This document shows positions 23,663-33,115 of a stretch of DNA of 62,409 nt, piece by piece (the stretch's first letter is position 1; every line of letters starts with the position of its first letter). The notes under the pieces are model-generated. The model worked only from the letters and a program-made list of their open reading frames with translations, was not told the origin of the DNA and made no database searches. The stretch is from NCBI RefSeq assembly GCF_000371925.1, contig NZ_AQVE01000025.1, forward strand, positions 1 to 62,409. Direction: 5' to 3'. The DNA is from Thiolinea disciformis DSM 14473 (GTDB lineage Bacteria; Pseudomonadota; Gammaproteobacteria; Thiotrichales; Thiotrichaceae). A program made the position numbers and the translations under genes.

Positions 23663-24376
23663 ATGATCAATCAGGCATCCATACCGCAAGGGGATTGGCA
23701 GTTAAAAGCGCTCTGCGATCTCCCTACCCAAGCTCATGAATTAAAAGACTTTACCCTTTCATTAAGCAATGAGGGGAGCTTATCGGGACGAGATGGAGTC
23801 AATAATTTTTCGGGCACCGTTGATCTTGACCCGTATCAACATAGCTTAGATTTACAAATTGGTGCTGGCACGCTGATGGCTTATCCGAATGAACGTGCAA
23901 GTCGGCTAGCACAGCATTATACCCGTCTGTTAAACGATGCCGAAGGGTATGAATTAGGCGGCAATATCTTACGTCTACTCGATGCTAGCGGCAAACCCGT
24001 CGCAACATTTGAGAAAATGTCTAATGAACTGGTCGATGGCTCACAATGGCAATTGCTAGGCTATAACAATGGCAAAGGGGGAGTTGTGAGTGATGAATAT
24101 GCGCCACGTATTACAGCCATGTTTAAACCGGATGGCACTATTGCAGGAACAACCGGTGAGCATGGCTATCGTGCTCACTTTCAGACAAATGATTCGGGTG
24201 ATCTCGAAGTGCTTAGTACTCAACTCTCACCCGATACAGTCGGGGACGATAATCCCATTGAAGAGCAATTTTTAAATGCGCTGGCGGCTTCACAGCGTTA
24301 TGAACGCGTCGGCGATCGCTTGACCTTATGGGATAATAATGGCGCACGCACCTTAGACTTCCGTAAAATCGGTTAA
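23663..24376 (+). CDS. Protein with two META (HslJ-like) domains
   Basis: 237 aa from the ATG at 23663, chosen for AAGGA at about 8 nt. It has two tandem META-type modules, each opening with a G-x-W-Q-L box (GDWQLKAL and GSQWQLLGY) and followed by a G-x-x-G-x-N/H core (SGRDGVNNFSG, GTTGEHGYRAHF). META proteins are linked to motility or drug tolerance in some bacteria. No signal peptide is seen, so it appears cytosolic, which is unusual for HslJ relatives. Confidence 0.7.
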   Translation: MINQASIPQGDWQLKALCDLPTQAHELKDFTLSLSNEGSLSGRDGVNNFSGTVDLDPYQHSLDLQIGAGTLMAYPNERASRLAQHYTRLLNDAEGYELGGNILRLLDASGKPVATFEKMSNELVDGSQWQLLGYNNGKGGVVSDEYAPRITAMFKPDGTIAGTTGEHGYRAHFQTNDSGDLEVLSTQLSPDTVGDDNPIEEQFLNALAASQRYERVGDRLTLWDNNGARTLDFRKIG

Positions 24377-24469
24377 GTCTCTTAAATACTAAGCCAGCTT
24401 AGCTAGGTACTTTTACCTAGCTAGCAAATCGCCCCTTACTCATGAAGTGGGAGCGCAACTAAGCTCAGA

Positions 24470-26506
24470 CTAGATATCCTTCATCAAGCGCAAAGCATCA
24501 TAAATCGCTGCATGGGTATTGCGCGCGGCGACGGCATCACCGATTCGATACAGCCAAAACTTACCCTCAAGATTTTTTATAACCGTTTGCGGTTGCCCAG
24601 CGATTAATTGCTCATAATTCACTGCGCCTAAATTTTTCGATTGGGGTTTCAAATCAAAATACAAATCGGCTAAAGGCCGAGTACCATGATTAACAATAAT
24701 CTGATCGTAGTCCTGACGCCGCTGCCAAGCGCCATAATCACTACCAATGATGGCCGTCAGACCTTGAGCCGACTTTTCGACCTCCACTAAGCGATAAGTC
24801 ACTGTGAATTTAACGTTGCGGGTTTGCAGATTACGCAAATAAGGCACTAAATTCATACCCATCACATCAGGGACAAAACTACGATCGGGCGTCATCATTT
24901 CTAATTCAGCACCCCTGGCCGCAATCACCTCAGCAGCTTGTAATGCCGCATGATCACCCGCATCATCATAGAGCAAGACCTTTTGCGCCGGTTTAATGCT
25001 ACCGGCTAAAATATCCCACGTTGAAGCGACTAACTCATTACCCTGATGCAGAATCTCGGTATTCGGCAAGCCGCCTGTTGCGATAATAACCACCTGCGGG
25101 TCGAGCGCTAATACCTCCTCCGTCTCCGCCCAGCAATTAAAACGGAATTGCACGCCATGCTTTTCACATTGCGTCAAACGCCACTCCACAATACTGATCA
25201 TTTCACGACGTTTAGGGCTAAGTGCCGTTAAGCGGATTTGCCCGCCAGCTTGATTATCCGCTTCCAGCACATGCACATCATGACCACGCTCAGCCGCCAC
25301 CCGAGCCGCTTCTAAACCTGCTGGGCCTGCACCGACAATCACAATGCGCTTTTTGACAGCCGCTTTATTGAGCGTATGCGGCATCGTCAATTCGCGCCCT
25401 GAGGCTGGATTATGAATACAATACGCCTCGCCACCCTGATAAATACGATCCAAGCAATACGTCGCCCCCACACAAGGACGAATATCCTGTTCTTGGCCCG
25501 CTTTTAATTTGCGCACAATATGCGGATCGGCTAAATGCGCGCGCGTCATTCCTACCATATCCAATTTTCCGCTAGCAATAGCATGGCGTGCGGTGGCTAA
25601 ATCCGGAATTTTCCCCGCATGAAAAGTCGGAAAACGCGTGATGTCGCGCAGCTCCCCCGCAAAATCCAGATGCGGCGAATTGCGCATCCCTTGCACAGGA
25701 ATCACATCGGTTAAAGCCGCATCAGTATCAATATGCCCACGAATGATATTCAAAAAATCAATCAAACCCGAGTCACGCAAACGGCACGCAATCTCAATAC
25801 CTTCCGCTTTAGTCAAACCACCGTCAAGCGCCTCATCCGCGACATTACGCACCCCAATAATGAAATCCTTGCCCACTCGCTCCCGAATCGCTTGCAGCAC
25901 AGCCATACTAAAACGCAGCCGGTTTTCTAAAGAACCGCCATACTCATTCTCCAAACTATTGGTATAAGGTGACCAAAATTGATCGAGCAGATGCCCATAA
26001 GCCTCAAGCTCAATGCCATCCATACCCGCAGCCTGCATACGCTCAGCCGCGTCCACATAATCTTGAATAATGCGCTCAATATCCCAATCCTCAATAATTT
26101 TGGGAAAGGCGCGGTGAGCGGGTTCACGCCGCGCTGATGCGCTAACCACTGGTAGCCAATCGCCGCGTGACCAATGTGTACGCCTTCCTAAATGAGTCAG
26201 TTGAATCATCACCGCCGCACCGTGCTCATGACAGGCATCCACCAAATCGCGTAGATGACCCACGACTTCATCTTTATAGGCCAGGATATTGTTGAAAGCT
26301 GGGGCGCTGTCCTTAGAAACAATCGCCGAACCAGCCGTCATGGTCAGCGCAATGCCCGCTTTAGCACGTTCCACATGGTAGGCTCGATAGCGCGCCTTCG
26401 GCATTCCCTCATCCGTGTAAGCAGGTTCATGTGCGGTCAGCATAATGCGATTACGCAGGCTTAAATGCTTGAGCTGGAAGGGTTGTAATAAAGGATCATT
26501 ATTCAT
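24470..26506 (-). CDS. TMADH/DgcA-like NADH:flavin oxidoreductase
   Basis: 678 aa: an Old-Yellow-Enzyme FMN barrel (about 1-340, QLTHLGRRTHWSR, FIIGVRNVADE), an iron-sulfur region (about 345-370) and a FAD/NAD domain (VIVGAGPAGLEAARVAAERGH). Relatives include trimethylamine dehydrogenase and the dimethylglycine/stachydrine demethylases. The cluster motif reads C-V-G-A-T-Y-C ... C, lacking the second Cys of the trimethylamine-dehydrogenase CxxCxxxC. It lies 15 bp after the MttB-like gene, suggesting sequential demethylation of a quaternary amine. Confidence 0.88.
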   Translation of the reverse strand: MNNDPLLQPFQLKHLSLRNRIMLTAHEPAYTDEGMPKARYRAYHVERAKAGIALTMTAGSAIVSKDSAPAFNNILAYKDEVVGHLRDLVDACHEHGAAVMIQLTHLGRRTHWSRGDWLPVVSASARREPAHRAFPKIIEDWDIERIIQDYVDAAERMQAAGMDGIELEAYGHLLDQFWSPYTNSLENEYGGSLENRLRFSMAVLQAIRERVGKDFIIGVRNVADEALDGGLTKAEGIEIACRLRDSGLIDFLNIIRGHIDTDAALTDVIPVQGMRNSPHLDFAGELRDITRFPTFHAGKIPDLATARHAIASGKLDMVGMTRAHLADPHIVRKLKAGQEQDIRPCVGATYCLDRIYQGGEAYCIHNPASGRELTMPHTLNKAAVKKRIVIVGAGPAGLEAARVAAERGHDVHVLEADNQAGGQIRLTALSPKRREMISIVEWRLTQCEKHGVQFRFNCWAETEEVLALDPQVVIIATGGLPNTEILHQGNELVASTWDILAGSIKPAQKVLLYDDAGDHAALQAAEVIAARGAELEMMTPDRSFVPDVMGMNLVPYLRNLQTRNVKFTVTYRLVEVEKSAQGLTAIIGSDYGAWQRRQDYDQIIVNHGTRPLADLYFDLKPQSKNLGAVNYEQLIAGQPQTVIKNLEGKFWLYRIGDAVAARNTHAAIYDALRLMKDI

Positions 26507-26521
26507 CGGGCCACTCCTGAT

Positions 26522-28063
26522 TTAATACCAACTATCCGGATGGGCAGATTTTTTCTCGCGAATAAACGCCTGCAACGCTTCATCAATACTGGGATCAAGT
26601 GCTGGCGCTTGGTAATCCTCCAACTGTTTTTTCCAGATAAGATTGGCACGTTGCTCAGCCGTTTGACTACCTTCAGCCTGCCATTGTTCAAACGAGCCAC
26701 TATCCGCCGTAGTGGACTCATAAAATACATCGCTATAATTAGCCAGTGTATGCGGTGTTCCTAAAAAGTGCTCATTGTGACTGCTACGCTGGCGGTAAGA
26801 GTCGAGTGCAAAAGCATTATCATCTAGGGCTAAACCTTCCAGCAGACGCGCCATCATTCCAAGACGATTAGTATCCAGTATGAACTTCTCATAACCCATG
26901 GTTAAACCGCCCTCCAACCAGCCCGCCGCATGGAGAACCCAATTAGCGCCTGATAATAAGGCTGGCGTTAGGGCATCGGCGCTTTCTTGCCCTGCTTGGA
27001 AATCACTCACTTTGGCAGAGGTAAATGCACCACCACAACGCAAGGGCACACCAGCACGGCGTGCTAATTGTCCAATCGCGAAATAAGCGAGGCTTGCTTC
27101 CGGCTGCCCAAAAGTAGGAGAGCCATTACGTAAGGACATAGTCGTCAGGAAGTTGCCATAAATCATTGGCGCACCAGGGCGCACTAATTGAGCTAAGGCA
27201 ATCCCCACCAAGGATTCAGTATGAGCTTGCGCAATAGCGCCAGCAGGCGTAACAGGCCCCATCGCACCCCCTAATACAAAGGGACACACAATAATGCCTT
27301 GGCCTGCGGCAGCATAAGTTCGAATGACACGCGTTACATCACCATCAAATAAGAGTGGCGAAGTCGCATTAATATTTCCCATGACCACGCAGTGATCACG
27401 CATGAACGTCTCGCCAAATAGAATTTTTGACAGCTCAATCGAATCGTCCGCCCGCGCTGGACTGGTGATAGAGCCTAAATAAGCTTTGTCCGAATAGCGT
27501 ATGTGGGAATACACCATATCCAAATGGCGTTTATTGACTGGAATATCCACTGGCTCGCAGATCGTACCTCCCGAGTGGTGAATATAGGGACTGGTGTAAG
27601 CAAGCTTAATAAAGTTCTGAAAATCCTCTAGTGTACCGTAGCGCCGACCACGGTCTAAATCCGACACAAAGGGTGAACCATAGGCCGGAACGAATACCAC
27701 ATGATCGCCCCCCACTACAATCGAGCGTTCAGGATTGCGTGCATGATGGATAAATTCACGCGGTGTCGTTTTGATGAGCTGTTGAATTAAGCCCTTTGGA
27801 AAATGCACAATATCGCCTTTTGCTTCTGCACCCGCCTCGACAAATAAGCGAATACTTTCCTCATCGCCGCGAAACTGAATTCCAAATTCTTGCAGAATGA
27901 TGTCGGCATGATGCTCAATTGCCTCTACCCCATCCCCACTCAATAAGTCATACAGGGGAATCTTGCGTTTTAAATAAGGGGAAAATGGAGCAGTCTCAGT
28001 GCGATGTGTATGGCGGGTGCGGCGGCGTGTATGCCGATCTGTCAAGGCTTGAGCGTTATTCAT
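26522..28063 (-). CDS. MttB-family (non-pyrrolysine) methyltransferase
   Basis: 513 aa, full-length MttB family. The barrel is clear (HHSGGTICEPVDIPVNKRHLDM, AYLGSITSPARADDSIEL, NINATSPLLFDGDV, GPVTPAGAIAQAHTESL) and no in-frame amber codon occurs, so it is of the non-pyrrolysine type that takes methyl groups from substrates such as glycine betaine or proline betaine. A corrinoid partner protein is normally required, yet none is encoded nearby. It is the first gene of a two-gene operon with the flavoprotein, divergent from the LysR gene. Confidence 0.88.
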   Translation of the reverse strand: MNNAQALTDRHTRRRTRHTHRTETAPFSPYLKRKIPLYDLLSGDGVEAIEHHADIILQEFGIQFRGDEESIRLFVEAGAEAKGDIVHFPKGLIQQLIKTTPREFIHHARNPERSIVVGGDHVVFVPAYGSPFVSDLDRGRRYGTLEDFQNFIKLAYTSPYIHHSGGTICEPVDIPVNKRHLDMVYSHIRYSDKAYLGSITSPARADDSIELSKILFGETFMRDHCVVMGNINATSPLLFDGDVTRVIRTYAAAGQGIIVCPFVLGGAMGPVTPAGAIAQAHTESLVGIALAQLVRPGAPMIYGNFLTTMSLRNGSPTFGQPEASLAYFAIGQLARRAGVPLRCGGAFTSAKVSDFQAGQESADALTPALLSGANWVLHAAGWLEGGLTMGYEKFILDTNRLGMMARLLEGLALDDNAFALDSYRQRSSHNEHFLGTPHTLANYSDVFYESTTADSGSFEQWQAEGSQTAEQRANLIWKKQLEDYQAPALDPSIDEALQAFIREKKSAHPDSWY

Positions 28064-28146
28064 AAGACTACCTTTGGCAAGCTATTTTTCAATAACTCTA
28101 GCAGTGTTTTGCTTGACCCACGACTGGGCTTGTGTTCATGTAAGGC

Positions 28147-29070
28147 ATGAAAAAAATTAATATCAATCTCTTGTCGATGCGATCCTTATTGGCTTTTCAT
28201 ATCGCCGCACAAGAACAAAACTTTACGCGTGCGGCTGCGACTTTGCGTTTAGGCCAGTCAGCCATTAGTCATAGTGTGCGCCAATTGGAAACCGTTTTAG
28301 GCGTCAAGCTATTTGAACGTGAGGCGCAAGGGGTACGCTTAACAGAAGTTGGCAAGAAATTAGCCAAGCATATGCAATATGGCTTTGCTGAAATTGAAAG
28401 CGGTTTAGAGGAAGCCTCAGCTAGCCAAGCATCGGAGGCCGTGTCTTTATTAGTATCGACCTCACTAGCCAGTCATTGGTTAATGCCACGCATTGCGCGT
28501 TTTAAGCAGACTTATCCTGAAATACAGCTACGCATTATTACTCAAGATGCTTATCAAGCGATTGCCAAACTAGAGTTTGACTTATGTATTCCAGTCGGCG
28601 GGATTCCTGAAGGTCATTTTCACAGTTGGACATTTGTTGATGAAGTCTTATACCCCGTATGCAGCCCTACTTGGCTTGCCCAGCAAAAACCGTTACAGCA
28701 CCCCAGTGATTTATTGTCTCACGCCTTAATTCATTTAGAAGAACACTATTCACCGCCACGTTTTAATTGGCAACGCTATTTTGAACATTACGGCTTGACA
28801 CTCAAGCATACCCGCAAAGGGGTCAGTTTCAATGATTACTCCATCGTGGTACAAGCAGCGATTGAGGGACAAGGGCTAGCCTTGGGCTGGCATCACATTG
28901 TGCAGCCTTTGATTGAACAAGGAAAATTGGTTGAGCCTTTAACTGAACGCATTAAAACACTTAGTCCATTTTATATCATTGCGCGTGAAGACAAACCCTT
29001 ACGTATAGAAACTCAGGCTTTATTAGAGTGGCTATTGCTAGAAATGCACCACACGCTAGCGCTAAAGTGA
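28147..29070 (+). CDS. LysR-family regulator (GcvA-like)
   Basis: 307 aa. The N-terminal winged HTH (SLLAFHIAAQEQNFTRAAATLRLGQSAISHSVRQLE) and the C-terminal effector domain with the GcvA-like WQRYFEHYGL and DYSIVVQAAIEGQGLALGW are complete. It is divergent from the MttB-like operon with 83 bp between starts, the usual LysR arrangement, so it probably controls that operon in response to a quaternary amine. Confidence 0.92.
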   Translation: MKKININLLSMRSLLAFHIAAQEQNFTRAAATLRLGQSAISHSVRQLETVLGVKLFEREAQGVRLTEVGKKLAKHMQYGFAEIESGLEEASASQASEAVSLLVSTSLASHWLMPRIARFKQTYPEIQLRIITQDAYQAIAKLEFDLCIPVGGIPEGHFHSWTFVDEVLYPVCSPTWLAQQKPLQHPSDLLSHALIHLEEHYSPPRFNWQRYFEHYGLTLKHTRKGVSFNDYSIVVQAAIEGQGLALGWHHIVQPLIEQGKLVEPLTERIKTLSPFYIIAREDKPLRIETQALLEWLLLEMHHTLALK

Positions 29071-29130
29071 ACGTAAAAATGCTAAATCTGACAGCAAGCA
29101 CTCACTGCCAGATCAGCATGAAATCGCTAT

Positions 29131-29643
29131 TTAATGGGTAATATCCATGACTGTCGCGTTCACGGTTTGAGTAGAGCCATCCGAAAAGCTTAGCTGAATG
29201 GGGTAAGCTTTACCCTTCTCTAGCGTCTGGTTTAAGTTAATGAGCATAATGTGATAGCTGCCGGGTTTTAGCGCTAACGTGCCTTTGGCTGGAATCGTCA
29301 TTGTCTCAATCTTTTGCATTTTCATCACACCATTTGCCTGCATCGTGGTTTCATGCAGTTCGGTGACATTGGCAATCGCCGAAGCAGCCGCGACTAAGTC
29401 CAAGGCCTTATCGCTAGTATTGCTGAGCACCATAAAAGCACCCGTTACCTTCTGAGCTTCCGCAACAGCACGAATGCGTGGCTGGCTAATCTGAATAGCG
29501 GTATTAAGCTGCGCTGTCGCACTCAACGCCGGCGCTTGACTGCTAGTTTGTTGTGCTGTGGTATTTTTAGCATGATCCTCGCAAGCCATCGCTTGCGTAC
29601 TGATAGCAACTAATAAGCTTGCTACTATAGAGACGAGTTTCAT
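29131..29643 (-). CDS. Periplasmic copper chaperone PCuAC
   Basis: 170 aa with a signal peptide (MKLVSIVASLLVAISTQAMA). The copper motif His-Met-x10-Met-x21-His-x-Met is present: ELHETTMQANGVMKM and then GSYHIMLINL. PCuAC proteins carry Cu(I) in the periplasm to cytochrome oxidase or other targets. Last gene of a run with an outer-membrane protein and MbnP/MbnH, pointing to a copper-handling operon. Confidence 0.93.
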   Translation of the reverse strand: MKLVSIVASLLVAISTQAMACEDHAKNTTAQQTSSQAPALSATAQLNTAIQISQPRIRAVAEAQKVTGAFMVLSNTSDKALDLVAAASAIANVTELHETTMQANGVMKMQKIETMTIPAKGTLALKPGSYHIMLINLNQTLEKGKAYPIQLSFSDGSTQTVNATVMDITH

Positions 29644-29669
29644 CAGTTAAGTCCTTGAAAGGCTAATTA

Positions 29670-30866
29670 TTAACGGTCATATAACTTTTGTTGCCACACC
29701 AAATCCACCATCCAACGCTCTGTTTCTGGCGTCAGGACTTGATCTTTGGTATAGGCCACGCGAGTCGCAATATTTTTATGCCAATCCCATTTCCATTGCA
29801 GCGTTTGGCGTTGAGGGCGGTGGGTATTTAATAAATTCGCATCAGTTGCCAATAACCCCGCACCCGCGCCCTCCAGTTCATTATTTAAACTCAAACGCTC
29901 ATAGCGATAGCTCAGCTCATGCTTACCCACGCTTAGGCTAGGGGTTAGTAATATTGCTTTATGTGCACTGTGATACTGTGCTTGGCGTGCTTGATCACGA
30001 TTGATGAGAGTTCCCTCTGAATCGGACTGGGCATATTCATAATGTAGGCTTGGCGACCATTGTTTCCACTTTGGTAAATCCAACGCCAACCACGCATCCG
30101 CTAGATCAGTATCGCCGGTAAAACGCACATCCGGAAAAGTAGTCGTATTACTACTATGGCTGTGACCTGCGCTATAACGATCATCAGGACGCTCGTTAGC
30201 TGAACTATGCAAGCCCCAGACACCTGCTTTTAGAGACCACTGTCCCCATTGCTGTTGGGTTTGCACCAATAAACTTTGTGCATAGTCACCTTTTGTGGCT
30301 GGAAAAAAATCACCCGACCACAACTCTGTCACAAAGCTTAATTTTTCCAAGGGCTTCCAAGTTAAGCGCAAACCGGTATCGTGAATACTGCCCCCCCAAA
30401 AAGCATCAGCCATGAAAGGGCGTTCGGCAAAACGGGATAAACTCGGATGACTCGAAGCTGAAGGCGAGAAAGCCGCATCCATCAAACCCAGTTCAAGATC
30501 CACAGGCTGATTCAGTAAATGCGTTCGACTCAACAATAAATTATCAACACTCAATGAACGACTACTATCGCCCTCATCATGCATCGCCAATTTGGCATGA
30601 ATTTGCCATTCTGGGGCTAATTTATAACGCCCCCACAAAATCGCATCCGCTAATCCGGCTCCTTTTTCAACAGGCAAAGCATGACCACCCATTAAATTGC
30701 CTGCAATACGCCACGTGCCATCACTGGCCGCCGAGCCTTCTGAGTAATAGCTTAAGCTAGCCGCAGCACCTACTTGCGCATCACCCTGCATCGCATCATG
30801 AATATTACTATGTGCGACTACTAGGCTAGGTAACAGGCCAAGACTAATTCCAAGTCGTATACGCAT
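29670..30866 (-). CDS. Putative outer-membrane beta-barrel protein
   Basis: 398 aa from the ATG at 30866, overlapping the stop of the upstream mbnH-like gene by a few bases. A signal peptide (LGISLGLLPSLVVA) is followed by alternating hydrophobic/polar strands rich in aromatic residues to the end. A His-rich segment (GHSHSS) could bind metal. The context suggests a copper-related outer-membrane channel or receptor; no specific family is recognised. Confidence 0.7.
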   Translation of the reverse strand: MRIRLGISLGLLPSLVVAHSNIHDAMQGDAQVGAAASLSYYSEGSAASDGTWRIAGNLMGGHALPVEKGAGLADAILWGRYKLAPEWQIHAKLAMHDEGDSSRSLSVDNLLLSRTHLLNQPVDLELGLMDAAFSPSASSHPSLSRFAERPFMADAFWGGSIHDTGLRLTWKPLEKLSFVTELWSGDFFPATKGDYAQSLLVQTQQQWGQWSLKAGVWGLHSSANERPDDRYSAGHSHSSNTTTFPDVRFTGDTDLADAWLALDLPKWKQWSPSLHYEYAQSDSEGTLINRDQARQAQYHSAHKAILLTPSLSVGKHELSYRYERLSLNNELEGAGAGLLATDANLLNTHRPQRQTLQWKWDWHKNIATRVAYTKDQVLTPETERWMVDLVWQQKLYDR

Positions 30867-30868
30867 CA

Positions 30869-32047
30869 TTAGGGTTTCCATGGATCAGCAAAGCGTGGAT
30901 TAGTGATAAAACTTTCATCTGTCAGGGTATTAAGGAAGGCGACCAAATCCTGAATTTCACTTTCAGTAATCTCGAATTGGCGCACAAAAGCACTTTTATA
31001 AGGATTCGAACGCCCATCACCGGCATAGGCTCCCGAACTAATATTGCGCCCTCCCGCTGCATAGTGACGCACGACTTGCTCTAAACTTGCGAGACTACCA
31101 TCGTGCATATAGGGTGCAGTCAGAGCGATATTACGCAAGGTAGGCGGACGAAAACGCCCCATATCCTCTGGTTTACCGGTAATTTCAAAAATCCCCTGCC
31201 CGCCCTCTGGATAAGCGCCTGTGCCATTAATATTGTAAAGACCATTATTAAAAAATATCTTATCGGCTACTAACTGCGAGCGATCATACGTTGAAAGCGA
31301 AAAATTAAAACCATCGTGACAGTGAAAACACTCCGTGCGCTCATCAAAAAACAGATTCATACCACGCTTTGCGGCTTCTGAAATCGCAAAGGTTTCGCCA
31401 CGTTCATAACGATCATAAGCACTATTAAAGCTATTCAAGCCGCGCCCAAAGGTGGCTAAGGCTTTAATAATATTTTCAAAAGTAATAGGGTTGGTTTGAT
31501 TAGGAAATACTTCATTAAACCAAAGCACATAGTGCGCGTCGGTCTGAAAACGCGCCAAGACCTCATCTTGGTTAGCGTCATTAATGCCTAATTCCACTGG
31601 AAATTCTGCAAACAAAGGCACCGCTGCTTGTTGCTCCAAGGTCACCGTACTGGGATTGCCCCAATTCACTGATGCGTTATAAGCCACATTCACCAAGGCT
31701 TGCGAGCTACGCGGATGAATCATGCCAGTACTTCCTTTGGCATGAGCCAAGCCATCCGTAAATGCTAAGGGTTGCAGATGACAAGAAGCACAAGCAGTCG
31801 TTTGATTCCCCGATAAGCGCTTGTCATAAAACAAACGCCGCCCTAACTGAAATTTCGCTTCCGAGACAGGATTATCAGCAGGCACAAGCGGCAAAGGATA
31901 ATGGGCCGGAATATTCCATTCAAACTCACGCTCGGCCATAGTCGTGCCCAGATCAACACGTGTTTGGCTGGAATCATCGACACACGCCGTGAGTAGAAAC
32001 AGGCAGAGCAGCGAAGCGCTTGCCTGTGGCAGCGGTTGAGGCTTCAT
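30869..32047 (-). CDS. mbnH: MbnH-like di-haem peroxidase-family protein
   Basis: 392 aa with a lipoprotein signal (FLLTAC). Two c-type haem sites are seen (CASCH at about 80 and CFHCH at about 240), within the MauG/cytochrome-c-peroxidase fold. In known pairs MbnH oxidises a Trp of its partner MbnP to kynurenine, creating a Cu(I) site. The partner gene lies 10 bp upstream, supporting this specific assignment over general peroxidase. Confidence 0.88.
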   Translation of the reverse strand: MKPQPLPQASASLLCLFLLTACVDDSSQTRVDLGTTMAEREFEWNIPAHYPLPLVPADNPVSEAKFQLGRRLFYDKRLSGNQTTACASCHLQPLAFTDGLAHAKGSTGMIHPRSSQALVNVAYNASVNWGNPSTVTLEQQAAVPLFAEFPVELGINDANQDEVLARFQTDAHYVLWFNEVFPNQTNPITFENIIKALATFGRGLNSFNSAYDRYERGETFAISEAAKRGMNLFFDERTECFHCHDGFNFSLSTYDRSQLVADKIFFNNGLYNINGTGAYPEGGQGIFEITGKPEDMGRFRPPTLRNIALTAPYMHDGSLASLEQVVRHYAAGGRNISSGAYAGDGRSNPYKSAFVRQFEITESEIQDLVAFLNTLTDESFITNPRFADPWKP

Positions 32048-32056
32048 GGAGCGCCT

Positions 32057-32965
32057 TTATTGAATACTGAAGACTTGCTGTTTTTTGGTCGCTGCTGTTG
32101 TTCCTACCGCTAGACCCAAATTATTAAACAAACTAGGGCACTCAGGGTCAGTTACACCAGACATGCAACCAATGGCGGGGGCAAGATCAATATTCAAATT
32201 AGAGTCGCTCACTAATTTTGCATAATCCAACACAATTGTACTGGTCGTTAAATTCGTGATTTTAAAATTGCTAGTGAGCTCAATCACTGGGCGATTCGGG
32301 GCAGTACAAGTCACTACAGCACCTGTCGTAGGATCACCAGAGCAGCCTGTAGAACCTAAATGGAAGAAAAAAGTATTTTGTAACTTACCTGTGGAATCCA
32401 ACACTTTTTTACTAGGCGAAACATCCAAGCGCATAAATTTATGACCGGACTGCCATGACCACATTAAACCAGAACGATTATACGGCGCGCGTGACACGCT
32501 AGCATTATGATGATTGGCCGCAGCAGGCACACCAACCGTGAACTTAATGCCTGTAATAGCTTCGACTTTCGCCCCAGTAATAGTGGCACTCACTGATTTA
32601 TTCGTGGCTTTTGCAGCACCATTACAGTTATCAGTTTTATCTTGGAAGTCTAATAAAGCCACACCATATTGCGGATCTTGGAAATTATTATCGTCTAACT
32701 TGGCATTAATCCAAGTGCCAGCGCTGGTTTTAAGTTGAATATCATGCACATAAAACGCAAAGTCAGCCATTGCACCACTGTCTTTCGTTGTCCCTAAATT
32801 CGTTAAACTTGCCCCACAGGCAATCGTGGTGCTGCCAGATTTTGCAGCAAAAGGAATCGTAATAGTGCTCGTTAGATTGCTAGTATCTTCATCATCGCTA
32901 GTACAAGCAGAAAGCGATACAGCAAGAGCGAGCGGTGCAATAATAAGTTTGACAGCTTGGCGCAT
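32057..32965 (-). CDS. mbnP: MbnP-like copper-binding lipoprotein
   Basis: 302 aa from the ATG at 32965 (GGAAGAG just upstream). It has a lipobox (VSLSAC) and the MbnP core: FAFYVHDIQLK, GVPAAANHHNAS, SGLMWSWQSGHKFMRLD and FHLGSTGC. The conserved WSW segment contains the Trp expected to be converted to kynurenine by MbnH. First gene of the copper run; a sigma-54 type activator lies upstream on the same strand. Confidence 0.92.
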   Translation of the reverse strand: MRQAVKLIIAPLALAVSLSACTSDDEDTSNLTSTITIPFAAKSGSTTIACGASLTNLGTTKDSGAMADFAFYVHDIQLKTSAGTWINAKLDDNNFQDPQYGVALLDFQDKTDNCNGAAKATNKSVSATITGAKVEAITGIKFTVGVPAAANHHNASVSRAPYNRSGLMWSWQSGHKFMRLDVSPSKKVLDSTGKLQNTFFFHLGSTGCSGDPTTGAVVTCTAPNRPVIELTSNFKITNLTTSTIVLDYAKLVSDSNLNIDLAPAIGCMSGVTDPECPSLFNNLGLAVGTTAATKKQQVFSIQ

Positions 32966-33115
32966 AAACTCTTCCTTCACAGTGATTGGGTTTATGCGCT
33001 TTAAGCAAAGCTTATGCCAAATATTTTGTATTTATAATTCAATCATTTAAGTCTAGACCACACTGTGTAGACTGCGTGAAATCACACGGCTACGGAGTCT
33101 TTTCACACAGTACTG

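Noticed and set aside
24402-24424. Hairpin TAGCTAGGTA/TACCTAGCTA downstream of the META gene.
   Set aside because: AT-rich stem with no T run; not counted as a terminator.
26522-28063. Possible pyrrolysine (amber) codon in the MttB-like gene.
   Set aside because: The frame is uninterrupted over the full family length, so it is the non-pyrrolysine type.
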